Origin: Kineosporia aurantiaca JCM 3230
GTDB lineage: Bacteria; Actinomycetota; Actinomycetes; Actinomycetales; Kineosporiaceae
Assembly (NCBI GenBank): GCA_000719025.1
Contig: JODP01000006.1
Location: 186,001-250,000, forward strand
DNA length: 64,000 bases
Direction of reading: 5' to 3'
Shown one piece after another: positions 44,491-53,313 of the stretch (positions are counted from its first letter, which is position 1; each line of letters begins with the position of its first letter). The translations under genes were made by a program, and so were the position numbers. The notes beneath the pieces were generated by a model that did not search any database, was not told where the DNA came from, and saw only the letters and a list, made by a program, of their open reading frames with translations.

Positions 44491-46002
44491 ATGACGGAGA
44501 ACAACGCCAGGAACGCCGAGTTCAGCCTCAGCGTGGACAACAACCCGCACCGGCTGCCGTCCGACCACGAGCTGCACGCCGTGATCACGGTGACCGCCCA
44601 CAGCCCCGGCACACCCCCGTCATCCACGGCTTCCACAGCATCCGCAGCGGCCACGCCTCCGGAGGTGGCCGAGGTGATCATTCTCGACACCTCCGGATCG
44701 ATGGCCAGCCCCTACGACAAGCTCCCGGCCGCCCAACGGGCCACCCAGGCGGCCATCGAGGCCCTGCGCGAGGGCGCCCACTTCGCGGTCGTGGCCGGCA
44801 GCGAGCGGGCCCGGATGGTCTACCCCAAGGATCCCAAGCTCGCGATCGCCGGCCGGGCCACGAAAAGAGCCGCTGAGCGCGCGGTCCGGAGCATCCATGC
44901 CAATGGTGGCACGGAGATCGGCCGGTGGCTGACCCTGGCCGGGCAGTTGCTGTCCAGCCGGCCCGACGCCATCCGTCACGCCCTGCTGTTCACCGACGGC
45001 CAGAACAACGAGCCGCGCCAGGAACTGGACCGGGTGCTGGACCGCTGGAGCGGCGAGTTCTCCTGCGATGCGCGGGGGATCGGCAGCGACTACCTGGCCA
45101 CCGAGGTCATCCGGATCGTCTCGGCCCTGGACGGCCAGGCCGACGCGATCGCCGCCTTCGGTGACCTCGAGGCCGAGATGCGCGCCATCATGGACGCCGC
45201 GATGCGCAAGCAGGTGGCCTCGGTCCAGCTGCAGATCCGGCCGATGACCGGGTCGGCCCTGCGCTTCCTCAAACAGACCTACCCCACGCGCGTCGACCTG
45301 ACCGAGCGGCTCAGCGCCGGGGACGGCGCCCAGGTCCTGGACACCGGGGCCTGGGGGCAGGAGCGCCGGGAGTACCACCTGTGCCTGGACGTCGAACCGC
45401 CCGCACAGATCAGTGGACGTCCCTCCGTGGCGGCCCGGGTGGCTGTCACCACCTCCGAACCGGCCGGAGCTGAGGCCCAGGCCAAGGTCATGGTGCACTG
45501 GACGCAGGACGCCGCCCTGTCCCTGCCGATGGACCCCAGCGTGGCCCACACGATGGACCAGGCCGAGATGGGCCAGGCCATCGACGCCGGCTGCGCGGCC
45601 GTGCGCCGCGGCGACAGGCCCACCGCCGAGCGGCATCTGGGGCGGGCGGTGCAGCTGGCCGAGCAGTCCGGGGACAGCGAGTCGCGCCAGCGGCTGGAAC
45701 AGCTGGTGGTGATCGAGGACGCCGCCGACGGGAAGGTCCGGCTGAAGTCGAGGATCGACGAGATTGATCTGATCCGGACGGAGATGCAGACGGTGCGCAG
45801 TTCCATGTTCAGCATGTCCGCCCCGCCGCAGGAGCCCCCCACCCCCGACGTTCCTCATCCTCAGGAGGCCGCTGCGGAACCAATCCAGACAACCCAGACG
45901 ACGGACGGGCCGAGCATTATCTGCACCCACTGCGGCGGGGACAATGAGCCCGGCGCCGACTTCTGCGAGAACTGCTCCCAATCCCTCCGGGAAGCCCGAT
46001 GA
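44491..46002 (+). CDS. vWA-domain protein with C-terminal zinc ribbon
   Basis: The 503-residue protein has a von Willebrand A domain with an intact MIDAS: Asp66-x-Ser68-x-Ser70 in IILDTSGSMASPYD, and FTDGQNN later. It continues with a beta-rich region and helices (GQAIDAGCAAVRRGDRPTAE). It ends in a zinc ribbon (Cys478, Cys481, Cys492, Cys495 in CTHCGGDNEPGADFCENC). No signal or TM, so it is cytoplasmic. It probably binds partner proteins in a metal-dependent way; placed between kinase and sensor, it is a likely kinase substrate or scaffold. Its stop overlaps the next gene. Confidence 0.8.
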   Translation: MTENNARNAEFSLSVDNNPHRLPSDHELHAVITVTAHSPGTPPSSTASTASAAATPPEVAEVIILDTSGSMASPYDKLPAAQRATQAAIEALREGAHFAVVAGSERARMVYPKDPKLAIAGRATKRAAERAVRSIHANGGTEIGRWLTLAGQLLSSRPDAIRHALLFTDGQNNEPRQELDRVLDRWSGEFSCDARGIGSDYLATEVIRIVSALDGQADAIAAFGDLEAEMRAIMDAAMRKQVASVQLQIRPMTGSALRFLKQTYPTRVDLTERLSAGDGAQVLDTGAWGQERREYHLCLDVEPPAQISGRPSVAARVAVTTSEPAGAEAQAKVMVHWTQDAALSLPMDPSVAHTMDQAEMGQAIDAGCAAVRRGDRPTAERHLGRAVQLAEQSGDSESRQRLEQLVVIEDAADGKVRLKSRIDEIDLIRTEMQTVRSSMFSMSAPPQEPPTPDVPHPQEAAAEPIQTTQTTDGPSIICTHCGGDNEPGADFCENCSQSLREAR

Positions 46003-47105
46003 CGTCCCGGACCCTGGCCCGTGGGCCCGCGCTCGTCAGCACGACGGGCCGATCCCTACGGCAACGGCTGATCCGGCTGAGCGTCCTGTCCGGGATCGTC
46101 CTTCTCGCCGGCACCGTCATGCTGGCCGGCGCCTACCGCACGGCCGACCGGATGGACACCCAGGCGGTGCGCGCGGTCACCGCCGTCGCCGACGCCCGGC
46201 TGGCCCTGGTCGAGGCCAACGCGGCCGCCATCGCCGCCCTGGGCGCCCCCACCTCCCGGCTGACCGGCCCGGGGCAGGAGTACCTCGGCAAGATCACCCT
46301 GGCCAGCCAGAGCCTGGAGCAGGTCGCCGAGGTCAACGCGGCCGGGGCCCAGGGGAGCCAGACTCTGCAACTGCTGGGCAGCATGATCGGCACGTACAGC
46401 GGGCTGATCGAGAAGGCCAACGCCTCCTACGCCGGCGACAACGCCCTGCTCGGCACGTCGCAGACCTGGAACGCCTCCGACTTCCTGCACGCGGGGATGC
46501 TGGTCGAGCTGGACCAGCTGGACCGCCAGCAGCGCGCCGCCCTGGCCGGCGCCGACACCTCGTTCTGGACCAGCAGCTGGACCCTGCTGTTCTGGCTGAT
46601 CCCCGCCCTCGCCCTGCTGGCGCTGCTGGTGGACACCCAGCTGTTCCTGAACCGCCGGTTCCGGCGCCGGCTGAACCCGGCCTTGGCCCTGGCCACCCTG
46701 CTGGTCCTGGCCGGCGTCACGGCCGCACCGGTGCTGGCCGGCGCCGTCAACCATCGGCTCTCCCAGGGAGTGAAGGAACTGAACCAGGTACGCGAGGACC
46801 GGGCGTCCCAGAGCCGCCAGCAGGACGCCACCGGGCAACAGGCGCTGTACGAACTGCTGAAGGACGCGTGTCCCGACCAGGCCGCCAGTTGCGGTGCGAC
46901 CGTGACCGGGGTGCGCCCGGCCGCCGCAGTCTCGCCCCCGGCGGGGGAGTCCTCCTCCGCGTCCGGCCCCGCCGACCGGCTGCACTCGGCCGCCGCGACC
47001 GGCCGGGCCCTGATGATCGCGCTGGCCACCGGAACGGTCCTGGTCCTGCTGCTGATACCTGCGGGGATCCGTCAACGCTCGAGTGAATACGACTACCAGG
47101 CATGA
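45999..47105 (+). CDS. GlnX-like four-TM membrane sensor
   Basis: ATG 45999 overlaps the previous stop. The 368-residue protein has helix TM1 (about 27-46), an external helical domain of about 145 residues (four-helix-bundle type), TM2 (194-213) and TM3 (226-249), a second external region and TM4 (336-355). This topology matches mycobacterial GlnX, which couples the lipoprotein GlnH to PknG. Sequence identity with GlnX is not obvious by eye; the call rests on topology and gene order. It overlaps the lipoprotein gene. Confidence 0.62.
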   Translation: MTSRTLARGPALVSTTGRSLRQRLIRLSVLSGIVLLAGTVMLAGAYRTADRMDTQAVRAVTAVADARLALVEANAAAIAALGAPTSRLTGPGQEYLGKITLASQSLEQVAEVNAAGAQGSQTLQLLGSMIGTYSGLIEKANASYAGDNALLGTSQTWNASDFLHAGMLVELDQLDRQQRAALAGADTSFWTSSWTLLFWLIPALALLALLVDTQLFLNRRFRRRLNPALALATLLVLAGVTAAPVLAGAVNHRLSQGVKELNQVREDRASQSRQQDATGQQALYELLKDACPDQAASCGATVTGVRPAAAVSPPAGESSSASGPADRLHSAAATGRALMIALATGTVLVLLLIPAGIRQRSSEYDYQA

Positions 47106-48424
47106 ACACTCGACGCGTGATCGCGGTATTCTTCCTGGCGGTGGCGGCCGTCTGCGCGGGATGTGGTGCACCGCAGAAGAGTTCAGCGCCCGTGCAGATC
47201 GTCGGGATCTGGACCGGAGCCGAGCAGACCGCTTTCGAGCAGATCCTGGACCACAGCGGGATCCACTACGTCTACACCGGCAGCCGCAACCTGGACCAGT
47301 TGCTGCAGTCGGACGTGCGCAACCAGACCCCGCCGGACCTGGCCGTGGTCGCCAGCCCGACCGACCTGGCCGGCTACTACGCCAATGGCCAACTGGAGAA
47401 GATCACCGGCGTCGCCCAGGACGACTACGCCGGAGCCTGGCAGGAGCTGGTGCGCACTCGCGGTGGTGACCAGTACGCGGTCGTGCTCAAGGCCGATCTG
47501 AAAAGCATTGTCTGGTACAACCCTCACACCCTTCCCGCATCGCTCAAGGACACCGCAACCGGTGCGGTGGAGCCGACCTGGACCCAGCTGCAGGACCTGA
47601 GCCGCTCGGCCCCACCCTGGTGCCTGGGCCTGGGCGCCGACTCGGCCTCGGGCTTTCCCGGCACCGACTGGATGGCGGCGATCATGCTGCGCAGCGCCGG
47701 TCCGCAGGCGTACACGCAGTGGGTGCACGGTGAGCTGCCCTGGACCTCCCAGCAGGTCAAGAACGCCTTCACGACCTGGGGGACGGTGCTGCGCGGGGTG
47801 CCGGGCGGATCGGCCTCGGCCCTGCTGACCCGTTTCGACCAGGCCGGGCAGGCCCTGTTCGGCCCGTCCCGGGGCTGCGTGCTCGACAGCGAAGGCTCAT
47901 TCATCACCGGCAGCTACCGCGCGGCCGCCTCCTCGCCCCGCCCCGGCCAGGACTTCGACTTCTTCGCCCTGCCGGCGATCGACCCGCAGAGCCCGCCGGC
48001 CTACGAGGTGGCGGCCAACTTCGCCGGGATGTTCGTCAAGCCCGAGGGGACCCGCAACCCCCAGACCCAGAAACTGGTCAGCTACCTGGCCGGCTACGAC
48101 GGCCAGAAACGGTGGGCCGAGCGCGGATCCTTCTCGGTCCACCAGAAGGTGGGCAACAGCGCCTACGAGGGACCGGTCAACCAGAAGGTCGCCGACATCC
48201 TCACCCAGCGCGAACAGGGCGATGCTCTTCTGTGTTTCGGTGCCTCGGACCTGATGGGCGCCCCGCTGCGGGCGGCGTTCTACCAGGCGGTGCTCTCCTA
48301 CGCCTCCGCCCCCGAGGACGGCCAGAACCTGGACCGGCTGCTGCGCCAGCTCGACCAGGTCCAGGCGGCCCAGAGCAAGGCCCAGACCGAGGCCGTGCAG
48401 CAGAGCACGGTCTGCGGTAAGTGA
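47102..48424 (+). CDS. Solute-binding lipoprotein, probable ligand sensor (GlnH role)
   Basis: ATG 47102 overlaps the previous stop. The 440-residue protein has a lipoprotein signal with Cys21 (VCAGC). The large two-lobed binding domain contains PPDLAVVASPTDLAGYYANG and an FPGTDWMAAIMLRSAGPQAY hinge region, in the style of extracellular solute-binding family 1 (sugar/oligosaccharide) proteins. No permease or ATPase is nearby, so it is more likely a sensor subunit for the membrane protein upstream than a transporter part. Mycobacterial GlnH is a shorter family 3 amino-acid binder; here a different binding-protein family seems to fill that role. Confidence 0.75.
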   Translation: MNTRRVIAVFFLAVAAVCAGCGAPQKSSAPVQIVGIWTGAEQTAFEQILDHSGIHYVYTGSRNLDQLLQSDVRNQTPPDLAVVASPTDLAGYYANGQLEKITGVAQDDYAGAWQELVRTRGGDQYAVVLKADLKSIVWYNPHTLPASLKDTATGAVEPTWTQLQDLSRSAPPWCLGLGADSASGFPGTDWMAAIMLRSAGPQAYTQWVHGELPWTSQQVKNAFTTWGTVLRGVPGGSASALLTRFDQAGQALFGPSRGCVLDSEGSFITGSYRAAASSPRPGQDFDFFALPAIDPQSPPAYEVAANFAGMFVKPEGTRNPQTQKLVSYLAGYDGQKRWAERGSFSVHQKVGNSAYEGPVNQKVADILTQREQGDALLCFGASDLMGAPLRAAFYQAVLSYASAPEDGQNLDRLLRQLDQVQAAQSKAQTEAVQQSTVCGK

Positions 48425-48443
48425 CGAACAGGGAGTACCACGG

Positions 48444-48764
48444 ATGAAGGTCGCCCAGTTTGAGCTGGAAGCCGGGGGTTCGGTCCTGGTCGAGGTGAAC
48501 GAAGCACCGTACGAGGACGCCGTCGGGCGGGGCCAGGACATCGTCGACCAGGTCGGCATCAGCTTCGACCGGGCCCTGTCCGGGGTCCGCAGCGCCGCCG
48601 AGGCCGCCCTGGGACAGTTCCAGCAGATGACCCGGCGCCCGGACGAACTGGAGATCACCTTCGGGGTCAAGCTGGATGCGCAGATGGGCGCCGTCATCGC
48701 CCGCACCGGGGTCGAGGGACAACTGGAGGTGAAGCTGACCTGGAAATCCGAACGGTCGTCATGA
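48444..48764 (+). CDS. Trypsin-co-occurring domain protein (Trypco1/CU044_2847 type)
   Basis: ATG 48444 opens a 106-residue protein, MKVAQFELEAGGSVLVEVNE, then FDRALSGVRSAAEAALGQF, and the family signature LEITFGVKLDAQMGAVIA ending in VEGQLEVKLTW. This small beta-helix-beta domain is known to occur beside trypsin-like proteases in actinobacterial conflict systems. A protease gene at the head of this operon (40580) fits. It may be the protease's regulator or substrate; this is inference. Confidence 0.82.
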   Translation: MKVAQFELEAGGSVLVEVNEAPYEDAVGRGQDIVDQVGISFDRALSGVRSAAEAALGQFQQMTRRPDELEITFGVKLDAQMGAVIARTGVEGQLEVKLTWKSERSS

Positions 48765-48776
48765 TGGGCTCGTCGG

Positions 48777-49445
48777 GTGAACCTTCTCCTGACCTCCAGC
48801 GGCCTGCGCAACCCCTCCCTGCACGACGCGTTGCAGGACATGCTCGGAAAGCCGTTCGCGTCGGCGAACATCGTGTACATCCCCACGGCGTCCATGGCCG
48901 AGCCCGGAGACCACGGATGGATCGTGGAGGACCTGAACCGGGTGCACGGCCTGGGCTGGCGGGAGTTCGACGTCCTGGAACTCAACGGCCTGCCCCAGCC
49001 GATGGTGCTCGAGCGTCTGCTGCATGCCGACGTCATCTATGCCGAGGGCGGCAACCACTACCACCTGGCGCGCAGCATCACCGGGAACGACCTGGTCGAC
49101 GGCTTTCTGGAGGCGCTGGAGGAACGCGTCTACGTGGGCGTCAGCGCCGGATCGATGATCTTCAGCCAGAACTTCACGGAACACTCCGCCGACGTCATCG
49201 GGGACGCCGCCGACCTGCACGTGCTCGGCGCGACGACCGTGGAGCCGCCCTTCGGCTTGTTCGACTGGTATCTCAAGCCGCACCTGTACTCGCCGGGTTT
49301 CCCCGAACGGGACGACGCCTGGGCCGATCGCATCCTCGAGCGGGCGGACTTCCCGATCTACTTCATCGACGACGAGACGGCTGTGCGCGTGGTCGACGGC
49401 ACGGTGGACGTCGTCTCCGAGGGGCGGTGGCGCTTCCACGAGTAA
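48777..49445 (+). CDS. Peptidase S51 / dipeptidase E-like protein
   Basis: The GTG start at 48777 lies 12 bases after the Trypco1 gene, so it may extend that operon. The 222-residue class I glutamine amidotransferase-like fold has the nucleophile-elbow GVSAGSMIF with Ser123 and EGGNHYHLARSITGND before it. The S51 family hydrolyses Asp-X dipeptides or cyanophycin. Length is usual for dipeptidase E. No signal peptide. Confidence 0.78.
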   Translation: MNLLLTSSGLRNPSLHDALQDMLGKPFASANIVYIPTASMAEPGDHGWIVEDLNRVHGLGWREFDVLELNGLPQPMVLERLLHADVIYAEGGNHYHLARSITGNDLVDGFLEALEERVYVGVSAGSMIFSQNFTEHSADVIGDAADLHVLGATTVEPPFGLFDWYLKPHLYSPGFPERDDAWADRILERADFPIYFIDDETAVRVVDGTVDVVSEGRWRFHE

Positions 49446-49596
49446 CGGCGGAAAAGATTTCCGGCGCCCCGGAAGACCGCGCTAGCGTTGAACCCATGAC
49501 CCGGACCGCTTCTGCCCGACTGCTCGCTGCCTCGTGCGCGGGAAGCCTCGGCCAGCAGCAGACGACGTCCTGGAGGGACCGCCTGCACCCGCCCCG

Positions 49597-50220
49597 GTGA
49601 CCGGCGCCTTCCTGGCCGGCTGTCTGGCCGGCCTGGCGGTCGCCGTGCCGGTGGGAGCCGTCGGGACGCTGATCATCCTCACCGCCGCGTCCCGCGGCTG
49701 GCGGATGGGGGCAGCCGCTGGACTCGGCACGGCGACCGCCGACGGTCTGTACGCCGGGATCGCCGTCCTGTTCGGAAGCGCGATCGCCCCCGCCCTGGCC
49801 CAGGTGGCGGTTCCCCTGCGCTGGGGGTCGGCGGTCGTGCTGGCCCTCCTGGGCGCGATGATGATCCACGGTGCCTTCCGTCGGCAACCCACCGAAAACA
49901 AGCGTTCATTAAGGACGTTTGCCACACCGGTCAGCGCCTACGTCACCGTTCTCGGCATCACCGTCGTCAACCCGACCACCGTCATCTACTTCGCCGCCCT
50001 GATCGTCGGCTCCCCGTCGGACCAGATCGACGACGCAGCCACACGGCTGGCGTTCGTCGCGGGCGTCGGTCTGGCGTCGGCCGCCTGGCAGGTGCTGCTG
50101 GCCGGTGGTGGCAGCGTTCTCGGCCGGGTTCTGAGCGGGCCATCGGCGCGGCGCTGGACCACGGTGGTCGGGGGATGCGCCGTCGTGCTCCTGGCGGTCA
50201 GGAGCATGGTGGGTACCTGA
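49597..50220 (+). CDS. LysE-family exporter
   Basis: Six hydrophobic segments of the LysE/RhtB type are visible: start VTGAFLAGCLAGLAVAVPVG with the conserved VPVG[AP]VG, LGTATADGLYAGIAVLFG, and ITVVNPTTVIYFAALI containing the NP[KT]T motif. GTG 49597 is chosen because family members begin just before GAFLAG; the frame is open to GTG 49534. The ribosome site GGAGGG lies unusually far upstream. It exports amino acids or small amines. It ends one base before the convergent AraC gene. Confidence 0.75.
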   Translation: MTGAFLAGCLAGLAVAVPVGAVGTLIILTAASRGWRMGAAAGLGTATADGLYAGIAVLFGSAIAPALAQVAVPLRWGSAVVLALLGAMMIHGAFRRQPTENKRSLRTFATPVSAYVTVLGITVVNPTTVIYFAALIVGSPSDQIDDAATRLAFVAGVGLASAAWQVLLAGGGSVLGRVLSGPSARRWTTVVGGCAVVLLAVRSMVGT

Positions 50221-51081
50221 TTAGCCCAGAGCCTGAACACTTTCGGACAGCTGCCGCCGGTACCGCCCGGCGGAGACCCCGTACTCGCGCTTGAAGGCGT
50301 TGGCGAAGGCGTACACCGAGCCGTAGCCGCTGTTCTGCGCGACGGCGGACAACGGCAGATCGGTGGTCTGGAGCAGGCGGGCGGCGGTGGTGAGCCGCCA
50401 CCACGTCAGATAGGTCAGCGGTGGCTGCCCGACCAGGGCGGTGAACCGGCGGGCGAAGGCCGCCCGGGAAAGACCCGCGTGAGCCCCGAGCGACTCCACC
50501 GTCCAGGGGTCCGCGGGGCGTTCGTGGACCGCGCGCAGCGAGCGGGCGATGACCTCGTCGTTGAGGGCGACGCACCAGCCCGTGCTCGCCAGCCCGGCGC
50601 GTTCGAGCAGGCACGCACGGATCAGGTGAACCAGGAGCAGATCCAGCAGGGCCGGCAGGACCAGGTCGCGGCCGTGCAGTTCTTCGCCGAGCTCACCGCG
50701 CAGGAGGTCGATGGACGCCTGGAGCGCCGGGTACCGGCCGGGGTGCGTGGGCATGCTGACCAGGTCGGGGAGGTCCTGGAACAGGGGGTGGGGCCGGGCC
50801 TGGTCCAACCGGTAGGCGCCGGCCAGGAGCTGGGTCGTGCCCTCGCCGGTGTTCACGAGCGTGTGCGCGGTGCCCCGCGGGAACAGCACGGCATCGCCCG
50901 GCCCCACGGCGACGGCCGACAACCCGGGCCCACTCAGCTGCAGACCTCCGGTGACGGCCACGTAGAACCGGGCGCCCTCGAAGGCCTCGACCCGCTGGTG
51001 CCACGACGGGCCGACCGGCGTCAGCGACAGGGAGGGACGGCCCACCCGCATCGTGCCGATCGCGTCGCTGAGCACGTCCAT
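50221..51081 (-). CDS. AraC-family regulator with cupin sensor domain
   Basis: Starting at ATG 51081 (MDVLSDAIGTMRVGRPSLSL), the 286-residue protein has a cupin-type N-terminal domain (VGPGDAVLFPRGTAHTLVN). A double helix-turn-helix C-terminus follows, with LGAHAGLSRAAFARRFTALV and LSAVAQNSGYGSVYAFANAF plus the AraC signature YGVSAGRYRRQ. It is the last gene of a leftward series (MDMPI-like, P450, MBL hydrolase, AraC) and probably controls it or the neighbouring exporter. The ligand is unknown. Confidence 0.83.
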   Translation of the reverse strand: MDVLSDAIGTMRVGRPSLSLTPVGPSWHQRVEAFEGARFYVAVTGGLQLSGPGLSAVAVGPGDAVLFPRGTAHTLVNTGEGTTQLLAGAYRLDQARPHPLFQDLPDLVSMPTHPGRYPALQASIDLLRGELGEELHGRDLVLPALLDLLLVHLIRACLLERAGLASTGWCVALNDEVIARSLRAVHERPADPWTVESLGAHAGLSRAAFARRFTALVGQPPLTYLTWWRLTTAARLLQTTDLPLSAVAQNSGYGSVYAFANAFKREYGVSAGRYRRQLSESVQALG

Positions 51082-51103
51082 CCCAGGATCCTGCCCTACC
51101 GGA

Positions 51104-52015
51104 TCAGGCGTCCGGGAACGGCGCCCAGTTCGTGATCGCGAAGGAGTCGCCCGAGCGCACGATCTCGGCGGCACCGGCCCCGGGCAGGTGCGCCGGCACC
51201 ACCAGGGCGTTCGTCGCGGCGGCCTGCTCCAGGAGCCGCAGCCGTGACCGGGAGGCCGCGGCCGGGTCCTCGCTCAGGCAGGTGTCGTGCTCGGGGGCCA
51301 GGAACTGCAGGGGGGTGTGGACGAGGTCGCCGACGAACAGGGCCCGGTCGGTGCCGGACTCCAGCCGCAGCACGGCCGAGCCGGGCGTGTGACCGGGCGC
51401 CGGCTCCAGGGTCAGGTTCTCGTCGATGCGGTGGCTGTCGCCTTCCCACAACACTGCCTGGCCGGCCTGGTGGACGGGCAGGACGCTGTCGGTGAAGGTG
51501 GCCGCAGTGTCGTCGGGTGACTGTAGCGGGGACTTCGGGACGTGGCCGTTGACGGGGTTCCAGTAGTCGAACTCGGTCCGGTTGATCAGGTACTGCGCGT
51601 GGGGGAAGGTCGGAACCCACGCACCGTCGACCAGCCGGGTGTTCCAGCCGACGTGATCGTTGTGCAGGTGGGTGTTCACGACGATGTCGACGTCCTCGGG
51701 TCGCACCCCGGCCGCCGCCAGACGGTCGAGAAAATCTCCGTGGCGCTGGTTGAAGATTTCCACCACCCGGGACTTGTCGTTGCCCAGGCCGGTGTCGACC
51801 AGCACGGTGCGGCCCGCGCTGCGCAGCACCCAGGTCTGGGTGTTGGCCTGCCAGGCGTTCGTCGCTGCGTTCAGGAAGTCCGGGGCAAGCCAGGATTCGT
51901 GCCGGCGCCACAGATCACCGGGTACGGTCGGGAACAGGACGTCGGTGGTCGCGAAGGCGCCCTGCCACTCGATAACCCTTGAGATTTCGACATTTCCGAG
52001 ATTGATCGTCGTCAC
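51104..52015 (-). CDS. MBL-fold metallo-hydrolase
   Basis: The 303-residue metallo-beta-lactamase fold protein has the zinc motif VNTHLHNDHVGWN (His116, His118, Asp120, His121), VDTGLGNDKSRVV before it, APGHTPGSAV, and LFVGDLVHTPLQF as the later metal ligands. Such proteins hydrolyse lactones or similar esters. The GTG start at 52015 lies within a palindrome and has a G-rich tract directly adjoining it, so it may be leaderless. The gene is followed by AraC on the same strand. Confidence 0.8.
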   Translation of the reverse strand: MTTINLGNVEISRVIEWQGAFATTDVLFPTVPGDLWRRHESWLAPDFLNAATNAWQANTQTWVLRSAGRTVLVDTGLGNDKSRVVEIFNQRHGDFLDRLAAAGVRPEDVDIVVNTHLHNDHVGWNTRLVDGAWVPTFPHAQYLINRTEFDYWNPVNGHVPKSPLQSPDDTAATFTDSVLPVHQAGQAVLWEGDSHRIDENLTLEPAPGHTPGSAVLRLESGTDRALFVGDLVHTPLQFLAPEHDTCLSEDPAAASRSRLRLLEQAAATNALVVPAHLPGAGAAEIVRSGDSFAITNWAPFPDA

Positions 52016-52040
52016 CCCCTCACCGTAGGAAGGGGTGACG
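52010..52040. promoter_or_regulatory. Palindrome over the start of the MBL gene
   Basis: CGTCACCCCCT (52010-52020) and AAGGGGTGACG (52030-52040) are complementary in 10 of 11 positions with a 9-base spacer. The element overlaps the GTG start of the leftward MBL gene, a typical place for a repressor site. The protein binding it is unknown. Confidence 0.45.
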
Positions 52041-52102
52041 AGACGGGAAATGCTTCTGAGTCTCCGGTGGTTAATCCAGCGTCTCGGTCTGCGACACCGC
52101 AG

Positions 52103-53293
52103 TCACCAGGCGACGGGCAGACTCCTCACCCCGTGGACCACGGCCCCGGCCTTGTACTGCAGATCCTCCACCGAAACAGCCAGCTGCAGGCCAGGAAAGC
52201 GCTCCAGCACCGCCGGCAGGGCGATCTCGAGCTCCAGCCGGGCCAGAGGCGCTCCCACGCAGCGGTGGATCCCGTGGCCGAAGGCCAGATGGCTCGGCCG
52301 GGGCCGGGTGATGTCCAGGCGCTCGGGATCAGGGACCAGTGCCGGGTCGTGGTTGGCCGCGGGAAGCGAGACCAGCAGCAGGTCACCCCGGGCGATGGCC
52401 TGGCCGCCGACCACGGTGTCCCGCGTGGCGCGCCGGGGCGGGCTGATCTGGACGATGGCCAGGTACCGCAGCAGCTCCTCGACCGCGCCGGGGATCAGCT
52501 CGGGCTGATCGCGCAGCAGGGCGAGCTGCTCGGGGTGGGTCAGCAGGGCCAGCACCGAGGAGGCGATCATGTCGGCGGTGGTCTCGTGCCCGGCCTGGAT
52601 CAGCGTGGCGGCGATGGCGGTCAGCGTCTTGAGCGAGAGCTCGTCACCGTGCTCGCGCACCAATGCACCCAGCAGGTCCTCACCCGGTGCCCGGAAGGCC
52701 TGCTCGGCCCGACCCGAGACGTACTGGTTGAGCGCAGCGTTGGCGGCGGCCCGTTCGTCCTCGGAGATGCTGAAGTCGAAACCCGTGTCGATGAACTCCT
52801 GGAAGGTGGCGCGGTCCTGCACCGGGATGCCGAGCAGCTCGCAGATCACCTGGCTGGGGATGGCCCAGGAGTAGGACGCCACCAGATCGGCGCCGGGTCC
52901 TTGTTCGGCCATCGTCTTGAGGTGCTGATCGACGAGTTCGGTGATGCGCGGACGCAGGGCCTCGATGGCACGGGTGGTGAAGTGCGGGGTGAGCATCCGG
53001 CGCAGCACGGTGTGGTCCGGCGGGTCCATGAAGAGCATGGCCCCCGGCAGGTCGAACCGGTCCGGGTCGTCGGAGCGGAAGATCGGGACCGAATCACCGG
53101 TGGTGAACAGGCCGGCATCGCCCAGCACCGTGCGGACGTCCTCGGCCCGGCTGACCAGCCAGCATTCCTGACCGAAGACCGTGGTGCTGCGCGTGAGCCC
53201 GGGAACCTCGCGGGTCCGGTTGAGCGTGACGTCCGGCAGAAGACCGTCGCGGCGCAGGAAAACGGGCGCGACGGTAGAGGATTCGCTCGTCAT
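52103..53293 (-). CDS. Cytochrome P450
   Basis: The 396-residue class I bacterial P450 has the I-helix oxygen motif AGHETT (234-239), the K-helix ExxR in VEELLR, and the heme loop FGHGIHRCVGAPLARLE with Cys345 as thiolate ligand. No membrane anchor. It needs a ferredoxin and reductase; neither is encoded in the window. It follows the MDMPI-like gene by 20 bases and is divergent from the TetR regulator, which probably controls both. Substrate unknown. Confidence 0.9.
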   Translation of the reverse strand: MTSESSTVAPVFLRRDGLLPDVTLNRTREVPGLTRSTTVFGQECWLVSRAEDVRTVLGDAGLFTTGDSVPIFRSDDPDRFDLPGAMLFMDPPDHTVLRRMLTPHFTTRAIEALRPRITELVDQHLKTMAEQGPGADLVASYSWAIPSQVICELLGIPVQDRATFQEFIDTGFDFSISEDERAAANAALNQYVSGRAEQAFRAPGEDLLGALVREHGDELSLKTLTAIAATLIQAGHETTADMIASSVLALLTHPEQLALLRDQPELIPGAVEELLRYLAIVQISPPRRATRDTVVGGQAIARGDLLLVSLPAANHDPALVPDPERLDITRPRPSHLAFGHGIHRCVGAPLARLELEIALPAVLERFPGLQLAVSVEDLQYKAGAVVHGVRSLPVAW

Positions 53294-53313
53294 GGAAAAG
53301 GTGCCTTCCTAGG

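Noticed and set aside
47102..48424. Lipoprotein as part of an ABC importer
   Set aside because: No permease or ATPase gene is in its operon; its coupling to a four-TM protein and PknG suggests sensing.
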